A stretch of DNA of 64,000 nucleotides from Actinomadura atramentaria DSM 43919 (GTDB lineage Bacteria > Actinomycetota > Actinomycetes > Streptosporangiales > Streptosporangiaceae). The stretch spans positions 1-64,000 of the forward strand of contig NZ_KB907211.1 in assembly GCF_000381885.1 (NCBI RefSeq). Direction: 5' to 3'. The stretch's first letter is position 1. The number at the start of each line of letters is the position of its first letter. The notes beneath the pieces are model-generated. The model saw only the letters and a list, made by a program, of their open reading frames with translations, had not been told where the DNA came from and ran no database searches. This document shows positions 26,593-35,975 of this stretch, piece after piece. A program made the translations under genes and the position numbers.

Positions 26593-26661
26593 CCCTCGCA
26601 GGGCAAGCGCGGCCACCCCTCCATGCGAGGGGTTGTTTCATGTCAGGGCCCGGGTGGCCGC
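26593..26661 (+). promoter_or_regulatory. Transcription attenuator of leuS
   Basis: A terminator hairpin has the stem ACCCCTC / GAGGGGT (26615-26621 with 26627-26633) and is followed by TGTTT. A competing 8-bp pairing joins CCCTCGCA (26593-26600, directly after the leader stop) to TGCGAGGG (26624-26631) and would block it. A ribosome finishing the leader covers 26593-26600 and allows termination; one stalled on the Leu codons leaves it free. A third pairing, 26609-26618 with 26652-26661 (10 bp, perfect), also excludes the terminator. These are hand-found pairings; energies were not computed. Confidence 0.65.
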
Positions 26662-26695
26662 ACCCCTCAACGACCGGAACCAGTGGAGTGGCGAC

Positions 26696-29206
26696 GTGAG
26701 CAGCGACGAGACCTCGCGAGGCGACCAGGGCGGCCCCGCCCCGGCGGGCGACGGGTACGACCCGCGCGCCGTCCAGGACAAGTGGCGGGCGCGCTGGAGC
26801 GAGCTCGACCCGTACCGGGCCGGCGCCGCCGGCGACGCCCGGGAACGCCGCTACGCGCTCGACATGTTCCCGTACCCGTCCGGCGACCTGCACATGGGCC
26901 ACGCCGAGGCGTTCGCCATCGGCGACGTCTCCGCCCGCTACTGGTTCCAGCGCGGCTACGACGTCCTGCACCCCATCGGCTGGGACTCCTTCGGCCTGCC
27001 CGCCGAGAACGCCGCGATCAAGCGCGACTCCCACCCCGCCGAGTGGACGTACGCCAACATCGACACGCAGGCCGAGTCGTTCCAGCGCTACGCGCCGTCC
27101 TTCGACTGGTCGCGCCGCCTGCACACCTCCGACCCCGAGTACTACCGCTGGACGCAGTGGCTGTTCCTGCGCTTCTACGAGCGCGGCCTGGCCTACCGCA
27201 AGGGCGGCCAGGTCAACTGGTGCCCCAACGACCAGACCGTCCTGGCCAACGAGCAGGTCGTCGGCGGGCACTGCGAGCGCTGCGGCGCGCTGGTGGAGAA
27301 GCGCGTCCTGACCCAGTGGTATTTCAAGATCACCGACTACGCGGACCGGCTGCTGGACGACATGGACCAGCTCAAGGGCGGCTGGCCCGAGCGCGTCCTG
27401 CTGATGCAGCGCAACTGGATCGGCCGCTCCACCGGCGCGGACGTGGACTTCGTCATCGAGGGCCGCGCCGAGCCCGTCACCGTCTACACCACCCGGCCCG
27501 ACACGCTGTTCGGCGCGACGTTCATGGTCGTCGCCGCCGACGCGCCGCTGGCCGAGGAGATCGTCGCGCCCGAGCGGCGCGCCGAGTTCGAGGCGTACCG
27601 CGCCGAGGTGTCGCGGGAGAGCGAGATCGAGCGGCTGTCCGCCGAGCGCGAGAAGACCGGCGTGTTCCTCGGCCGGTACGCCGTCAACCCCGTCAACGGC
27701 GAGCGCATCCCGGTCTGGGCGTCGGACTACGTGCTGGCCGAGTACGGGCACGGCGCGATCATGGCGGTGCCCGCGCACGACCAGCGCGACCTGGACTTCG
27801 CGCTGAAGTTCGGGCTGCCCGTCCGCACCGTCGTCGAGACCGGCGCGCCCGACCCCGCCGAGACCGGCGTCGCCACGCCCGGCGAGGGCGTCCTGGTCAA
27901 CTCCGGGCCGGTCGACGGGCTGGCCAAGGCCGACGCCATCCCGCGGATCATCGAGGTGCTGGCCGAGCGCGGCACCGGCAAGGCCGCCGTCAACTTCCGG
28001 CTGCGCGACTGGCTGGTGTCCCGGCAGCGGTTCTGGGGCTGCCCGATCCCGATCGTCCACTGCCCGGCGTGCGGCGAGGTGCCCGTCCCCGACGACCAGC
28101 TCCCCGTCCGGCTGCCGGACGACCTGCGCGGCGCGGACCTCGCGCCCAAGGGCACGTCGCCGCTGGCCGCCGCCGAGAGCTGGGTCAACGTGGACTGCCC
28201 CAAGTGCGGCGGGGCCGCGCGGCGGGACTCCGACACGATGGACACCTTCGTCGACTCGTCCTGGTACTACTTCCGGTACTGCTCGCCGGGCTACACCGAG
28301 GGGCCGTTCGACCCCGAGGAGGTCCGCCGCTGGATGCCCGTCGACCGGTACACCGGCGGCGTCGAGCACGCGATCCTGCACCTGCTCTACAGCCGGTTCT
28401 TCACCAAGGTCCTGTACGACATGGGCATGGTCGACTTCACCGAGCCGTTCCTGCAGCTCCTGAACCAGGGGCAGGTCATCAACGGCGGCAAGGCGATGTC
28501 GAAGTCGCTGGGCAACGGCGTCGACCTCGGCGAGCAGATCGACGAGTACGGCGTGGACGTCGTCCGGCTGGCGATGCTGTTCGCCGGGCCGCCCGAGGAC
28601 GACATCGACTGGGCGGACGTGTCGCCGCAGGGCATGGCGAAGTTCCTGACGCGCGTCCACCGGATCGCCGGGGACGTCGCGTCCGTGCCCGGCGCCGACC
28701 CGGCCTCGGGCGACCGCGCGCTGCGGCGCGTCACGCACCGCACCATCGACGAGGCCACCGGCATGGTCGAGTCGACGCGGTTCAACGTGGCCATCGCGCG
28801 CATCATGGAGCTGGTCACCGCGACGCGCCGCGCCATCGACGCCGGGCCCGGCGCGGCCGACCCGGCCGTGCGCGAGGCCGCCGAGACGATCGTGCTGCTG
28901 CTGTCGGTGTTCGCGCCCTACACGGCCGAGGAGGCGTGGGAGCGGCTGGGCCGCACCGCGCCCGTCGCCACTGCGGGCTGGCCCGCCGTGGACCCGGCGC
29001 TGCTGGTTCAGGACGAGGTGACCTGCGTCGTGCAGGTCGCGGGCAAGGTCCGAGACCGGCTGGAGGTCGCCCCCGACATCGACGCCGCCGAACTGGAGGC
29101 GCTGGCGCTGGCCTCGCCGAAGGTGAAGGAGGCCCTCGGCGGCGCGGACGTCGCCAAGGTGATCGTGCGCGCGCCGAAGATCGTGAACATCGTGCCCGGC
29201 CGCTGA
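26696..29206 (+). CDS. leuS: Leucyl-tRNA synthetase
   Basis: This 836-residue class Ia synthetase charges tRNA-Leu. It has the HIGH-type motif [10 protein letters not shown] (66-69), [16 protein letters not shown], a zinc-like CERCG / CPACG pair, and the editing CP1 domain with [15 protein letters not shown]. The KMSKS motif appears as KAMSKSLGN near 599, and the C-terminal anticodon-binding and KIVNIVPGR tail are present. The start is GTG 26696, overlapping the stop of a long frame through the leader (GTGA), with GGAG upstream. Expression is probably tuned by the leucine attenuator just upstream. Confidence 0.97.
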   Translation: MSSDETSRGDQGGPAPAGDGYDPRAVQDKWRARWSELDPYRAGAAGDARERRYALDMFPYPSGDLHMGHAEAFAIGDVSARYWFQRGYDVLHPIGWDSFGLPAENAAIKRDSHPAEWTYANIDTQAESFQRYAPSFDWSRRLHTSDPEYYRWTQWLFLRFYERGLAYRKGGQVNWCPNDQTVLANEQVVGGHCERCGALVEKRVLTQWYFKITDYADRLLDDMDQLKGGWPERVLLMQRNWIGRSTGADVDFVIEGRAEPVTVYTTRPDTLFGATFMVVAADAPLAEEIVAPERRAEFEAYRAEVSRESEIERLSAEREKTGVFLGRYAVNPVNGERIPVWASDYVLAEYGHGAIMAVPAHDQRDLDFALKFGLPVRTVVETGAPDPAETGVATPGEGVLVNSGPVDGLAKADAIPRIIEVLAERGTGKAAVNFRLRDWLVSRQRFWGCPIPIVHCPACGEVPVPDDQLPVRLPDDLRGADLAPKGTSPLAAAESWVNVDCPKCGGAARRDSDTMDTFVDSSWYYFRYCSPGYTEGPFDPEEVRRWMPVDRYTGGVEHAILHLLYSRFFTKVLYDMGMVDFTEPFLQLLNQGQVINGGKAMSKSLGNGVDLGEQIDEYGVDVVRLAMLFAGPPEDDIDWADVSPQGMAKFLTRVHRIAGDVASVPGADPASGDRALRRVTHRTIDEATGMVESTRFNVAIARIMELVTATRRAIDAGPGAADPAVREAAETIVLLLSVFAPYTAEEAWERLGRTAPVATAGWPAVDPALLVQDEVTCVVQVAGKVRDRLEVAPDIDAAELEALALASPKVKEALGGADVAKVIVRAPKIVNIVPGR

Positions 29207-29214
29207 TCGGACGC

Positions 29215-29250
29215 CGAAGCCCCGCCCCGGTTCGCCGGGGCGGGGCTTCG
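29215..29250 (+). terminator. Terminator of leuS
   Basis: A perfect 16-bp stem with a TTCG tetraloop starts 9 nt after the leuS stop codon. Confidence 0.9.
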
Positions 29251-29447
29251 CCGTTCTCTCGCTTCGTCGCGGCGCGGTCGGTCGTTCCGCGTGGGGTGCG
29301 CCGTCGCCGGTTCCGGCGCGGCGGGTGATCATGTGCTCACGGGCGGAATCGGGCGGCGGCGCGGCGCGCGGCGGCGTTCGTTTTGTTACCTGCGAATGAT
29401 CGCGGTCCGCCGGACGGCGCCGCCGGGATATGCCAGGATTCTCCGCA
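29251..29447. other. Spacer between leuS terminator and lexA end
   Basis: About 200 nt with no recognised gene or signal other than the convergent 3' ends. Confidence 0.4.
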
Positions 29448-30128
29448 TCACATCTTGCGGAGCACCGCGACCACGCGCCCCAGCACCGAGGCCTCATCGC
29501 CCGGGATCGGGTCGTATGCCGGGTTCTGCGGCATCAACCAGATATGGCCGTCCCTGTGTTTGAGCGTCTTCACCGTGGCCTCGCCGTCGATCATCGCGGC
29601 GACGATGTCGCCCTGCTCGGCGACCGGCTGCTGCCGGACCACGACCCAGTCGCCGTCCGCGATGGCGGCCTCGATCATCGAGTCGCCGGTGACCTTCAGC
29701 AGGAAGTGCGTGCCCTCGCCGACGAGCTGCTTGGGCAGCGTGAACACGTCCTCGACGGCCTCCTCGGCGAGGATCGGGCCGCCCGCCGCGATCCGGCCGA
29801 CCAGCGGCACGTACGCGGGGGCCGGGCGCTCGGCGTCCGGCGCGGCCGCGTCGTCCTCGGTGCGGACGGGCGTCGTGCCCGGGATGCGGACCTCCACCGC
29901 GCGCGGCCGGTTCGGGTCGCGGCGCAGGAAGCCCTTGCGCTGCAGGGAGCGGAGCTGGTGCGACACGCTGGACGTGCTCGTCAGGCCGACGGCCTCGCCG
30001 ATCTCGCGCATCGAGGGCGGGTAGCCGCGCCGCTGCACCGAGTCCCGGATGACCTCCAGCACCATGCGCTGCCGCTGGGTCAGCACACCGTCGTCGTCGA
30101 CGTCGGGCAGCTTCCGGGCCTTGCTCAT
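29448..30128 (-). CDS. lexA: SOS repressor LexA
   Basis: The 226-residue LexA represses the DNA-damage response. It has the N-terminal winged helix ([44 protein letters not shown]), the Ala-Gly self-cleavage site in [13 protein letters not shown], and the catalytic Ser of [10 protein letters not shown] and Lys of [12 protein letters not shown] 30128 was chosen since MSKARKLPD matches the usual start and an upstream in-frame extension is not conserved. Two SOS boxes lie in the divergent interval with the LysM gene, so lexA is autoregulated. Confidence 0.97.
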   Translation of the reverse strand: MSKARKLPDVDDDGVLTQRQRMVLEVIRDSVQRRGYPPSMREIGEAVGLTSTSSVSHQLRSLQRKGFLRRDPNRPRAVEVRIPGTTPVRTEDDAAAPDAERPAPAYVPLVGRIAAGGPILAEEAVEDVFTLPKQLVGEGTHFLLKVTGDSMIEAAIADGDWVVVRQQPVAEQGDIVAAMIDGEATVKTLKHRDGHIWLMPQNPAYDPIPGDEASVLGRVVAVLRKM

Positions 30129-30201
30129 CGCTCGTCGCCTCCCGGCGCTCGGGTCGGTCACTCCTCGTCCAGGGAACGCTACCGCGACCGGGTCCAATGA
30201 T

Positions 30202-30215
30202 CAAACAATTGTTCG
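30202..30215. promoter_or_regulatory. lexA: SOS box 1
   Basis: CAAACAATTGTTCG differs at one position from the actinobacterial LexA consensus CGAACrnryGTTyG. It lies 74 bp upstream of lexA. Confidence 0.8.
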
Positions 30216-30256
30216 AAGAAGATGCTCGCCATCCGCCCCCGCCTGCGCTAGAACAT

Positions 30257-30270
30257 CGTACAGACGTTCG
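30257..30270. promoter_or_regulatory. SOS box 2
   Basis: CGTACAGACGTTCG differs at one position from the same consensus and lies 53 bp before the LysM gene start. Confidence 0.75.
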
Positions 30271-30322
30271 ATCGAAACTTTATTCGATGGGTCGGACATG
30301 ATCGGGTCGCAGAGGGATCGAG

Positions 30323-31063
30323 ATGGGCGAAGTGCTCCGGCCGGGCCGGACGGCGGTGTGCGCGGCTGAACCCGCGGCGGATCACGGTGCGCGGCCCGAG
30401 GCCGGGCGCGCACCGGACCGGGAACCGGGGCGGGCGGCGACGGCCCCGCGCCGGCGCGGGCAGCTCCGGCTGATCATCGGCGGCGGCGGCGCCGCACCGC
30501 CCGCCGGGGGACCGGCGGCCGAGGCGGACGGCACGGCCGCCCGGCCTCCCGCGGAGGACACGCGGCCTGGTGCGCACGAGCGGGCGGACGCTCCGCCCGC
30601 CGAGACCCGCGCGGACGAGCCGTCCCGCGCGAACGAACGGCCGGCGGCCGCGCCGGTCGTCGAGCCGCAGGTAGGCGCGGCGGTGCTGCCGGGTGCGCGC
30701 GTGCGGGCGCGGGCCGTCGCGCGGCCGGTTCGGGGGACGCGGGCCGAGCCCGGAATCCGGCTGACGCGGCGCGGGCGCATCGTCGTCGGCCTCCTGGCCG
30801 CGCTGGTCGCCGGGGGCGCGCTCGCGGCGCTCTGGGCGCTGTGCGCGCCGTCGCCGGGCGCGCGCGGCGGCACCGCGCCCGTCCCGGACCGCCCCGCGAC
30901 GCGCACGGTCGTCGTCGGGGAGCGGGACACGCTCTGGGACATCGCGGTGCGCACCGACCCGCGCACCGATCCGCGCGTGACCGTCCGCCGGATCAGGAAG
31001 CTGAACGGGCTGTCCGGCTCGATCGTCCAGCCGGGGCGCAAGCTCCGCGTCCCCACGGAATAG
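30323..31063 (+). CDS. SOS-induced LysM cell-division regulator (Rv2719c/ChiZ, YneA-like)
   Basis: The 246-residue product has a low-complexity N-terminal cytoplasmic region (1-145), a single membrane helix (RIVVGLLAALVAGGALAALWAL, about 153-174) and a C-terminal LysM domain (VVVGERDTLWDIAVRTD, VRRIRKLNGLSGSIVQPGRKLRVP). The position, between a divergent lexA and nrdR-nrdJ, is that of Mycobacterium tuberculosis Rv2719c (ChiZ), and it parallels yneA and divS. Those proteins halt division after DNA damage. The SOS box at 30257 supports LexA control. The N-terminal extension is longer than in most relatives. ATG 30323 follows AGAGGGA. Confidence 0.82.
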   Translation: MGEVLRPGRTAVCAAEPAADHGARPEAGRAPDREPGRAATAPRRRGQLRLIIGGGGAAPPAGGPAAEADGTAARPPAEDTRPGAHERADAPPAETRADEPSRANERPAAAPVVEPQVGAAVLPGARVRARAVARPVRGTRAEPGIRLTRRGRIVVGLLAALVAGGALAALWALCAPSPGARGGTAPVPDRPATRTVVVGERDTLWDIAVRTDPRTDPRVTVRRIRKLNGLSGSIVQPGRKLRVPTE

Positions 31064-31281
31064 GGCCCTGCGGCGGCCCGCCGGGGGCGTGGGCCGACCG
31101 CCGCCCGAAGGGGAGTAAGTTGCTGCGTCGGCGGCGGCGCGCGTCCGGCGGCGACCCACGGTCACGGTCGCGTTTCCGCTGGTCATCGGCGAGGCGGCGG
31201 GGCCGCGCGGCGGCGACACGCCGGGCCGGGACGCGTGAGGCCCGTGTGACCAGGGTCTACGGACGGGACGTCGTCGCGAGG
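31064..31281. other. Spacer upstream of the nrdR promoter
   Basis: About 220 nt between the LysM gene stop and the nrdR promoter. No gene or structure is confidently seen. Confidence 0.4.
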
Positions 31282-31310
31282 TTGCGAACCCCTCCCCGGG
31301 GGCCTACGGT
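31282..31310 (+). promoter_or_regulatory. nrdR: Promoter of nrdR-nrdJ
   Basis: TTGCGA (31282-31287) and TACGGT (31305-31310) are separated by 17 bp, an optimal housekeeping spacing. The expected start near 31317 falls inside NrdR box 1. Confidence 0.65.
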
Positions 31311-31312
31311 TG

Positions 31313-31330
31313 ACCACAACATCTAGTAGT
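31313..31330. promoter_or_regulatory. NrdR box 1
   Basis: ACCACAACATCTAGTAGT resembles the imperfect palindrome bound by NrdR upstream of nrd genes in actinobacteria. It covers the predicted transcription start. Confidence 0.65.
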
Positions 31331-31344
31331 TACAGCGGTGTCAT

Positions 31345-31362
31345 TAACCAGAAGTTGTGGTT
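31345..31362. promoter_or_regulatory. NrdR box 2
   Basis: The reverse strand of this site reads AACCACAACTTCTGGTTA, matching box 1 at 13 or so positions. The two centres are about 32 bp apart, three helical turns, as expected for cooperative NrdR binding. Confidence 0.6.
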
Positions 31363-31408
31363 GTGTGACGCGCATGTGACACGACCGGTCAGGGGAAGGG
31401 AAAACGCG

Positions 31409-31879
31409 TTGCACTGCCCGTTCTGCCGCAACCCTGACACCAAGGTCATCGACAGCCGCTCCGCCGACGACGGCGCCGCGATCCGGCGGCGCCGGTCGTG
31501 CCCGGAGTGCGGCAAGCGGTTCACGACGCAGGAGAACGTGCTCCTCATGGTGGCCAAGCGCAGCGGGGTCACCGAGCCGTTCTCCCGCGAGAAGATCGTC
31601 GCCGGGGTCCGCCGCGCCTGCCAGGGCAGGCCCGTCGGCGAGGACGCGCTGGCCAAGCTCGGGCAGCGGGTCGAGGAGGCGCTCCGGGCGACCGGCGCCG
31701 CCGAGATCCCCTCGCACGAGGTGGGCCTGGCGATCCTCGGACCGCTCGGCGAACTGGACGAGGTGGCGTATCTGCGCTTCGCGTCCGTCTACCGGTCCTT
31801 CGAGTCGCTCGACGACTTCGCGCGGGAGATCGACGAGCTGCGGCAGCGCGCTCCCGGGGAGCACGCGCCGCCCCGGTAA
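31409..31879 (+). CDS. nrdR: Transcriptional repressor NrdR
   Basis: This 156-residue NrdR represses ribonucleotide reductase genes when dATP is plentiful. The N-terminal zinc ribbon ([30 protein letters not shown]) is followed by an ATP-cone ([29 protein letters not shown]) and a conserved C-terminal tail ([17 protein letters not shown]). TTG 31409 is chosen because family members begin MHCPFC and the AGGGGAAGGG ribosome site lies 8 nt upstream. It is the first gene of an operon with nrdJ, 117 nt downstream. Confidence 0.95.
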   Translation: MHCPFCRNPDTKVIDSRSADDGAAIRRRRSCPECGKRFTTQENVLLMVAKRSGVTEPFSREKIVAGVRRACQGRPVGEDALAKLGQRVEEALRATGAAEIPSHEVGLAILGPLGELDEVAYLRFASVYRSFESLDDFAREIDELRQRAPGEHAPPR

Positions 31880-31996
31880 GGGGCGTTCCAGCAGTACGGC
31901 AGCAATCACGAAAGAACCCGGGGGCGGGGGATGATCCGCCCCGCGGGTCGAGTTGTCCTGGACAGGGCCCGGCGGGAGGGCCCGGAGGGGGAAGCG

Positions 31997-34900
31997 ATGA
32001 CGGAGACGGTGAGCGGCTCGGCGGCCCGGCGCGGCAAGGGGGGCCGCAAGGGGCTGAAGGTCGAGCGCATCTTCACCACGCCCGGCGTTCACCCGTACGA
32101 CGAGATCCGCTGGGAGCGGCGCGACGTCGTCATGACCAACTGGCGGGACGGCTCGGTCAACTTCGAGCAGCGGGGCGTCGAGTTCCCCGACTTCTGGTCG
32201 CTGAACGCCGTCAACATCGTCACCTCGAAGTACTTCCGGGGCGCCGTCGGCACCCCGGTGCGCGAGTGGAGCCTCAAGCAGCTCATCGACCGCGTCGTCC
32301 GCAAGTACGTCGACACGGGCGTCGCGGAGAACTACTTCGCCTCGCCCGCCGACGCCGAAATCTTCGAGCACGAGCTGACCTACGCGCTCGCCCACCAGAT
32401 GTTCAGCTTCAACTCCCCCGTCTGGTTCAACGTCGGCACCAGGTCCCCCCAGCAGGTCTCGGCGTGCCAGCCCTACGACGCGCTGGTCAGCACGCCCGCC
32501 GGTCTGGTGCCGATCGGGAAGCTGGTCGAGGAGGACGCGGTCGGCGCGAAGGTGTACGACGCGCACGGCCTGACGAGGGTCGTCGCCACCAAGTCCAACG
32601 GCGTGAAGAACGTCCTCCGGCTGCACACCAAGGCGGGTTACACGCTCGACGTGACCGCCGACCACCTCGTCTGGAAGAGCACGGGCCAGGGCACCGGCGC
32701 GTTCGTCGAGGCCGGCACGCTGCTCGCCGGCGACCAGCTCGAGTGGCACCGGCGCGACGCCTACGGCGAGGCCGAGATCACCTCGCGCGGGATGGCCGAG
32801 GCCGCCCTGGCGGGCTGGCTGCAGTCGGACGGGTTCGTCGGGCGGTACGAGCAGGGCACGAACCGCTCGCTGACCATCGAGGCGATGACGGTCACCGACG
32901 CGGAGCTGGAGTGGGTCCGGCGCCAGCTCGACATCGTCTTCCCCGGCGTCCACCGGCACGAGCGGGCCGTCGAGACGAAGGACGACGCCCTGGACTGCCG
33001 CCGGACGCGGCTCTACGGCGAGGTCCTGGCCGACTACGTCGACGCCTGGGGGCTGCGTGCGCGCGGCGTCGACATGGCGGTGCCGAAGCGGCTGTTCACC
33101 GCGCCGCTGCCGGTCGTCGCCGCGTACCTGCGCAGCGTCTTCCAGGCGGAGGGCTTCGTCTCGGCGCGCGAGGCGTCGACGGTCGTCGAGGTCGACATGA
33201 TCTCCGAGGAGCTGATCCGCGGGATGCAGCGGCTCCTGCTGCGCTTCGGCATCTTCTCGCGGGTCGGCACGAAGCGCCCGAACCGTCCGGACCAGAAGCT
33301 GATCTGGACGCTGCGCATCCAGAACGCCGGGGACCGGCGGATCTTCGCCGACGAGATCGGCTTCATCGACCCGGTGAAGGCCGCCAAGCTGCACGCGGGC
33401 TTCGAGAAGGCGGGTCGCGGCGCGCACCCGACCAAGCGCCTGGAGATCGCCTCGATCGAGGACCTCGGTCCGATGGAGGTCTACGACATCCAGACCGAGA
33501 GCGGGGAGTACCTGTCGGGCAACCTGCGCGTCCACAACTGCTTCATCCTGTCGGTGGACGACACGATGGAGTCGATCCTCGACTGGTACAAGGAAGAGGG
33601 GATCATCTTCAAGGGCGGGTCGGGCGCGGGGCTGAACCTGTCGCGCATCCGCTCGTCCAAGGAGCTGCTGTCGTCGGGCGGGACGGCGAGCGGGCCGGTG
33701 TCGTTCATGCGCGGCGCGGACGCGTCGGCGGGGACGATCAAGTCGGGCGGCGCGACGCGGCGCGCGGCGAAGATGGTCGTGCTGGACGTGGACCACCCCG
33801 ACGTCGCCGAGTTCATCGAGACCAAGGCGCGCGAGGAGGACAAGATCCGCGCGCTGCGCGACGCCGGGTTCGACATGGACCTCGGCGGCCGGGACATCGC
33901 GAGCGTCCAGTACCAGAACGCCAACAACTCGGTGCGGGTGTCCGACGAGTTCATGCGGGCGGTCGAGGGCGACGGGGACTTCGGGCTGCGGTCCAGGCTC
34001 ACCGGCGAGGTCATCGAGAAGGTGCAGGCCAAGGAGCTGTTCCGGCTCATGGCCAAGGCCGCGTGGGAGTGCGCGGACCCGGGCATCCAGTACGACGACA
34101 CGATCAACGACTGGCACACGAACCCGGAAACCGGACGGATCACCGCAAGTAACCCTTGTTCGGAATATATGTCCCTGGACAACTCGTCGTGCAATCTGGC
34201 GAGCATCAACCTGCTGAAGTTCCTCGGCGAGGGCGACGTCTTCGACGTGGAGCGGTTCGTCAAGATCACCGAGCTGATCATCACGGCGATGGACATCTCC
34301 ATCACGTTCGCCGACTTCCCGACCGAGAAGATCGGGCGGACGACCCGCGACTACCGGCAGCTCGGCATCGGGTACGCCAACCTCGGCGCGCTGCTGATGG
34401 CGACGGGGCACGCCTACGACTCCGACGGCGGCCGGTCGCTGGCGGCGACGATCACGTCGCTGATGACGGGCGTCGCGTACCGGCGGTCGGCGGAGCTGGC
34501 GGGGATCGTCGGCCCGTACGAGGGGTACGCGCGCAACGCCGAGGCGCACAAGCGCGTCATGCGCAAGCACGCCGCCGCCAACGACGACCTGCGCACGCTC
34601 GACGCGATCGACAAGGCCATCCACACCGCCGCGACGCGGCAGTGGACCGAGTGCCTCAAGGTCGGGGAGAAGAACGGCTACCGCAACGCGCAGGCGTCGC
34701 TGCTCGCCCCGACCGGGACGATCGGCCTGATGATGGACTGCGACACCACCGGCATCGAGCCGGACCTCGCGCTGATGAAGTTCAAGAAGCTCGTCGGCGG
34801 CGGGTCCATGCAGATCGTCAACCACACGGTGCCGCGCGCGCTCGCCAAGCTGGGCTACCAGCAGGAGCGGATCGAGGCGATCGTCGAGTACATCGCCGAG

Positions 34901-35908
34901 AACGGGCACGTCGTGGACGCGCCGGGGCTGCGGCCCGAGCACTACGAGGTGTTCGACTGCGCGATGGGCGAGCGGGCGATCAGCCCGATGGGGCACGTGC
35001 GGATGATGGCGGCGGTGCAGCCGTTCCTGTCCGGGGCGATCTCCAAGACCGTCAACATGCCGGAGCAGGCGACCATCGAGGACATCGAGAAGGTGTACTT
35101 CGAGGGTTGGAAGCTCGGGCTGAAGGCGCTCGCGATCTACCGCGACAACTGCAAGGTGGGCCAGCCGCTGTCGGCGGCGGGCAAGAAGGAGGCGGCGGCG
35201 CCGGTCGAGGCCGTCGCGGCGGCGCCCGCCGAGGTGCGGCCCGTCCGCAAGCGGCTGCCCAAGCAGCGTCCGGCGACGGTCACCCGGTTCTCGGTGGCGG
35301 GCGCCGAGGGGTACATGACGGCGTCGTCCTACCCCGACGACGGGCTCGGCGAGGTGTTCCTCAAGCTCGGCAAGCAGGGCTCGACGCTCGCGGGCGTCAT
35401 GGACGCGTTCTCGATGGCGATCTCCATCAGCCTCCAGTACGGGGTGCCGCTGGAGACGTGGGTGGAGAAGTTCACCAACATGCGCTTCGAGCCCGCGGGC
35501 ATGACGGACGACCCGGACATCCGGATGGCGACGTCGGTGATGGACTACATCTTCCGGCGTCTCGCGCTGGACAACATGCCGTTCGAGCAGCGCGCCGAGC
35601 TGGGGATCTTCACCGCCGCGGAGCGGGCGATGCAGGCCAACGGGGAGGACCCGGCGACGCTGCACGCCGACGCGGAGGTCGAGCACGACCTGCTGGCGCA
35701 GTCGGCGGAGATCACCCGTCCGGCGCCCGAGGCCGCCGCACCCGCCGCCCCGGCTGCCCCGGCGGCGCGCTCCTCGATGGAGATCATCGAGAGCACGCAG
35801 GGGCGGACGGCCGACGCGCCGCTGTGCATGACCTGCGGGACGAAGATGCGCCCGGCGGGGAGCTGCTACGTCTGCGAGGGCTGCGGCTCGACCAGCGGCT
35901 GCAGCTGA
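31997..35908 (+). CDS. nrdJ: Adenosylcobalamin-dependent ribonucleotide reductase, intein-containing
   Basis: The 1303-residue precursor is a class II (B12-dependent) ribonucleotide reductase that makes deoxynucleotides without needing oxygen. Removing a 358-residue intein (157-514) gives a normal-sized 945-residue enzyme. Extein features are VWFNVGTRSPQQVSA | CFILSVDDTMESILDW at the splice site, FKGGSGAGLNLSRIRSS, NPCSEYMSLDNSSCNLASINL near 720, LLAPTGTIGLMMDCDTTGIEPD, and a C-terminal cysteine-rich tail (CMTCGTKMRPAGSCYVCEGCG) for thioredoxin-type re-reduction. GGAGGGGG precedes ATG 31997. No class I nrdAB genes are in view. Confidence 0.96.
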   Translation: MTETVSGSAARRGKGGRKGLKVERIFTTPGVHPYDEIRWERRDVVMTNWRDGSVNFEQRGVEFPDFWSLNAVNIVTSKYFRGAVGTPVREWSLKQLIDRVVRKYVDTGVAENYFASPADAEIFEHELTYALAHQMFSFNSPVWFNVGTRSPQQVSACQPYDALVSTPAGLVPIGKLVEEDAVGAKVYDAHGLTRVVATKSNGVKNVLRLHTKAGYTLDVTADHLVWKSTGQGTGAFVEAGTLLAGDQLEWHRRDAYGEAEITSRGMAEAALAGWLQSDGFVGRYEQGTNRSLTIEAMTVTDAELEWVRRQLDIVFPGVHRHERAVETKDDALDCRRTRLYGEVLADYVDAWGLRARGVDMAVPKRLFTAPLPVVAAYLRSVFQAEGFVSAREASTVVEVDMISEELIRGMQRLLLRFGIFSRVGTKRPNRPDQKLIWTLRIQNAGDRRIFADEIGFIDPVKAAKLHAGFEKAGRGAHPTKRLEIASIEDLGPMEVYDIQTESGEYLSGNLRVHNCFILSVDDTMESILDWYKEEGIIFKGGSGAGLNLSRIRSSKELLSSGGTASGPVSFMRGADASAGTIKSGGATRRAAKMVVLDVDHPDVAEFIETKAREEDKIRALRDAGFDMDLGGRDIASVQYQNANNSVRVSDEFMRAVEGDGDFGLRSRLTGEVIEKVQAKELFRLMAKAAWECADPGIQYDDTINDWHTNPETGRITASNPCSEYMSLDNSSCNLASINLLKFLGEGDVFDVERFVKITELIITAMDISITFADFPTEKIGRTTRDYRQLGIGYANLGALLMATGHAYDSDGGRSLAATITSLMTGVAYRRSAELAGIVGPYEGYARNAEAHKRVMRKHAAANDDLRTLDAIDKAIHTAATRQWTECLKVGEKNGYRNAQASLLAPTGTIGLMMDCDTTGIEPDLALMKFKKLVGGGSMQIVNHTVPRALAKLGYQQERIEAIVEYIAENGHVVDAPGLRPEHYEVFDCAMGERAISPMGHVRMMAAVQPFLSGAISKTVNMPEQATIEDIEKVYFEGWKLGLKALAIYRDNCKVGQPLSAAGKKEAAAPVEAVAAAPAEVRPVRKRLPKQRPATVTRFSVAGAEGYMTASSYPDDGLGEVFLKLGKQGSTLAGVMDAFSMAISISLQYGVPLETWVEKFTNMRFEPAGMTDDPDIRMATSVMDYIFRRLALDNMPFEQRAELGIFTAAERAMQANGEDPATLHADAEVEHDLLAQSAEITRPAPEAAAPAAPAAPAARSSMEIIESTQGRTADAPLCMTCGTKMRPAGSCYVCEGCGSTSGCS
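32465..33538 (+). mobile_element. Intein with LAGLIDADG-type endonuclease inside nrdJ
   Basis: The insertion begins with Cys (CQPYDALVSTPAGLVPIGKL, block A) and ends with RVHN followed by Cys of the C-extein, the standard class 1 ends. Block B is GYTLDVTADHLVW with the conserved His, and blocks F/G are MEVYDIQTESGEYLSGNLRVHN. Two dodecapeptide-like motifs, LAGWLQSDG and YLRSVFQAEG, suggest a homing endonuclease domain of the LAGLIDADG class, with an acidic residue in each. The 358-residue length fits. Whether the endonuclease is still active is unknown. Confidence 0.92.
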
Positions 35909-35925
35909 CAGCACGACGCTGAACG

Positions 35926-35956
35926 AAGGGGACCGGCCGTGGGCCGGTCCCCTTTT
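35926..35956 (+). terminator. Terminator of nrdR-nrdJ
   Basis: An 11-bp perfect stem GGGGACCGGCC / GGCCGGTCCCC with a 3-nt loop is followed by TTTT. AA on the 5' side extends the pairing. Confidence 0.92.
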
Positions 35957-35975
35957 CGTTCGTCCGCCGAGCGGG

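Noticed and set aside
26641-26670. T-box riboswitch before leuS
   Set aside because: GGGTGGCCGC recalls the T-box core AGGGTGGNACCGCG, but the ACCGCG part is missing and the base that would face the tRNA discriminator does not fit tRNA-Leu. The Leu leader peptide explains the region better.
26482-26699. Longer frame with four Leu codons CTA CTC TTG TTG
   Set aside because: It has no nearby start or ribosome site and runs through all the hairpins. The short frame with CTC CTT CTT has a proper start, stop and promoter.
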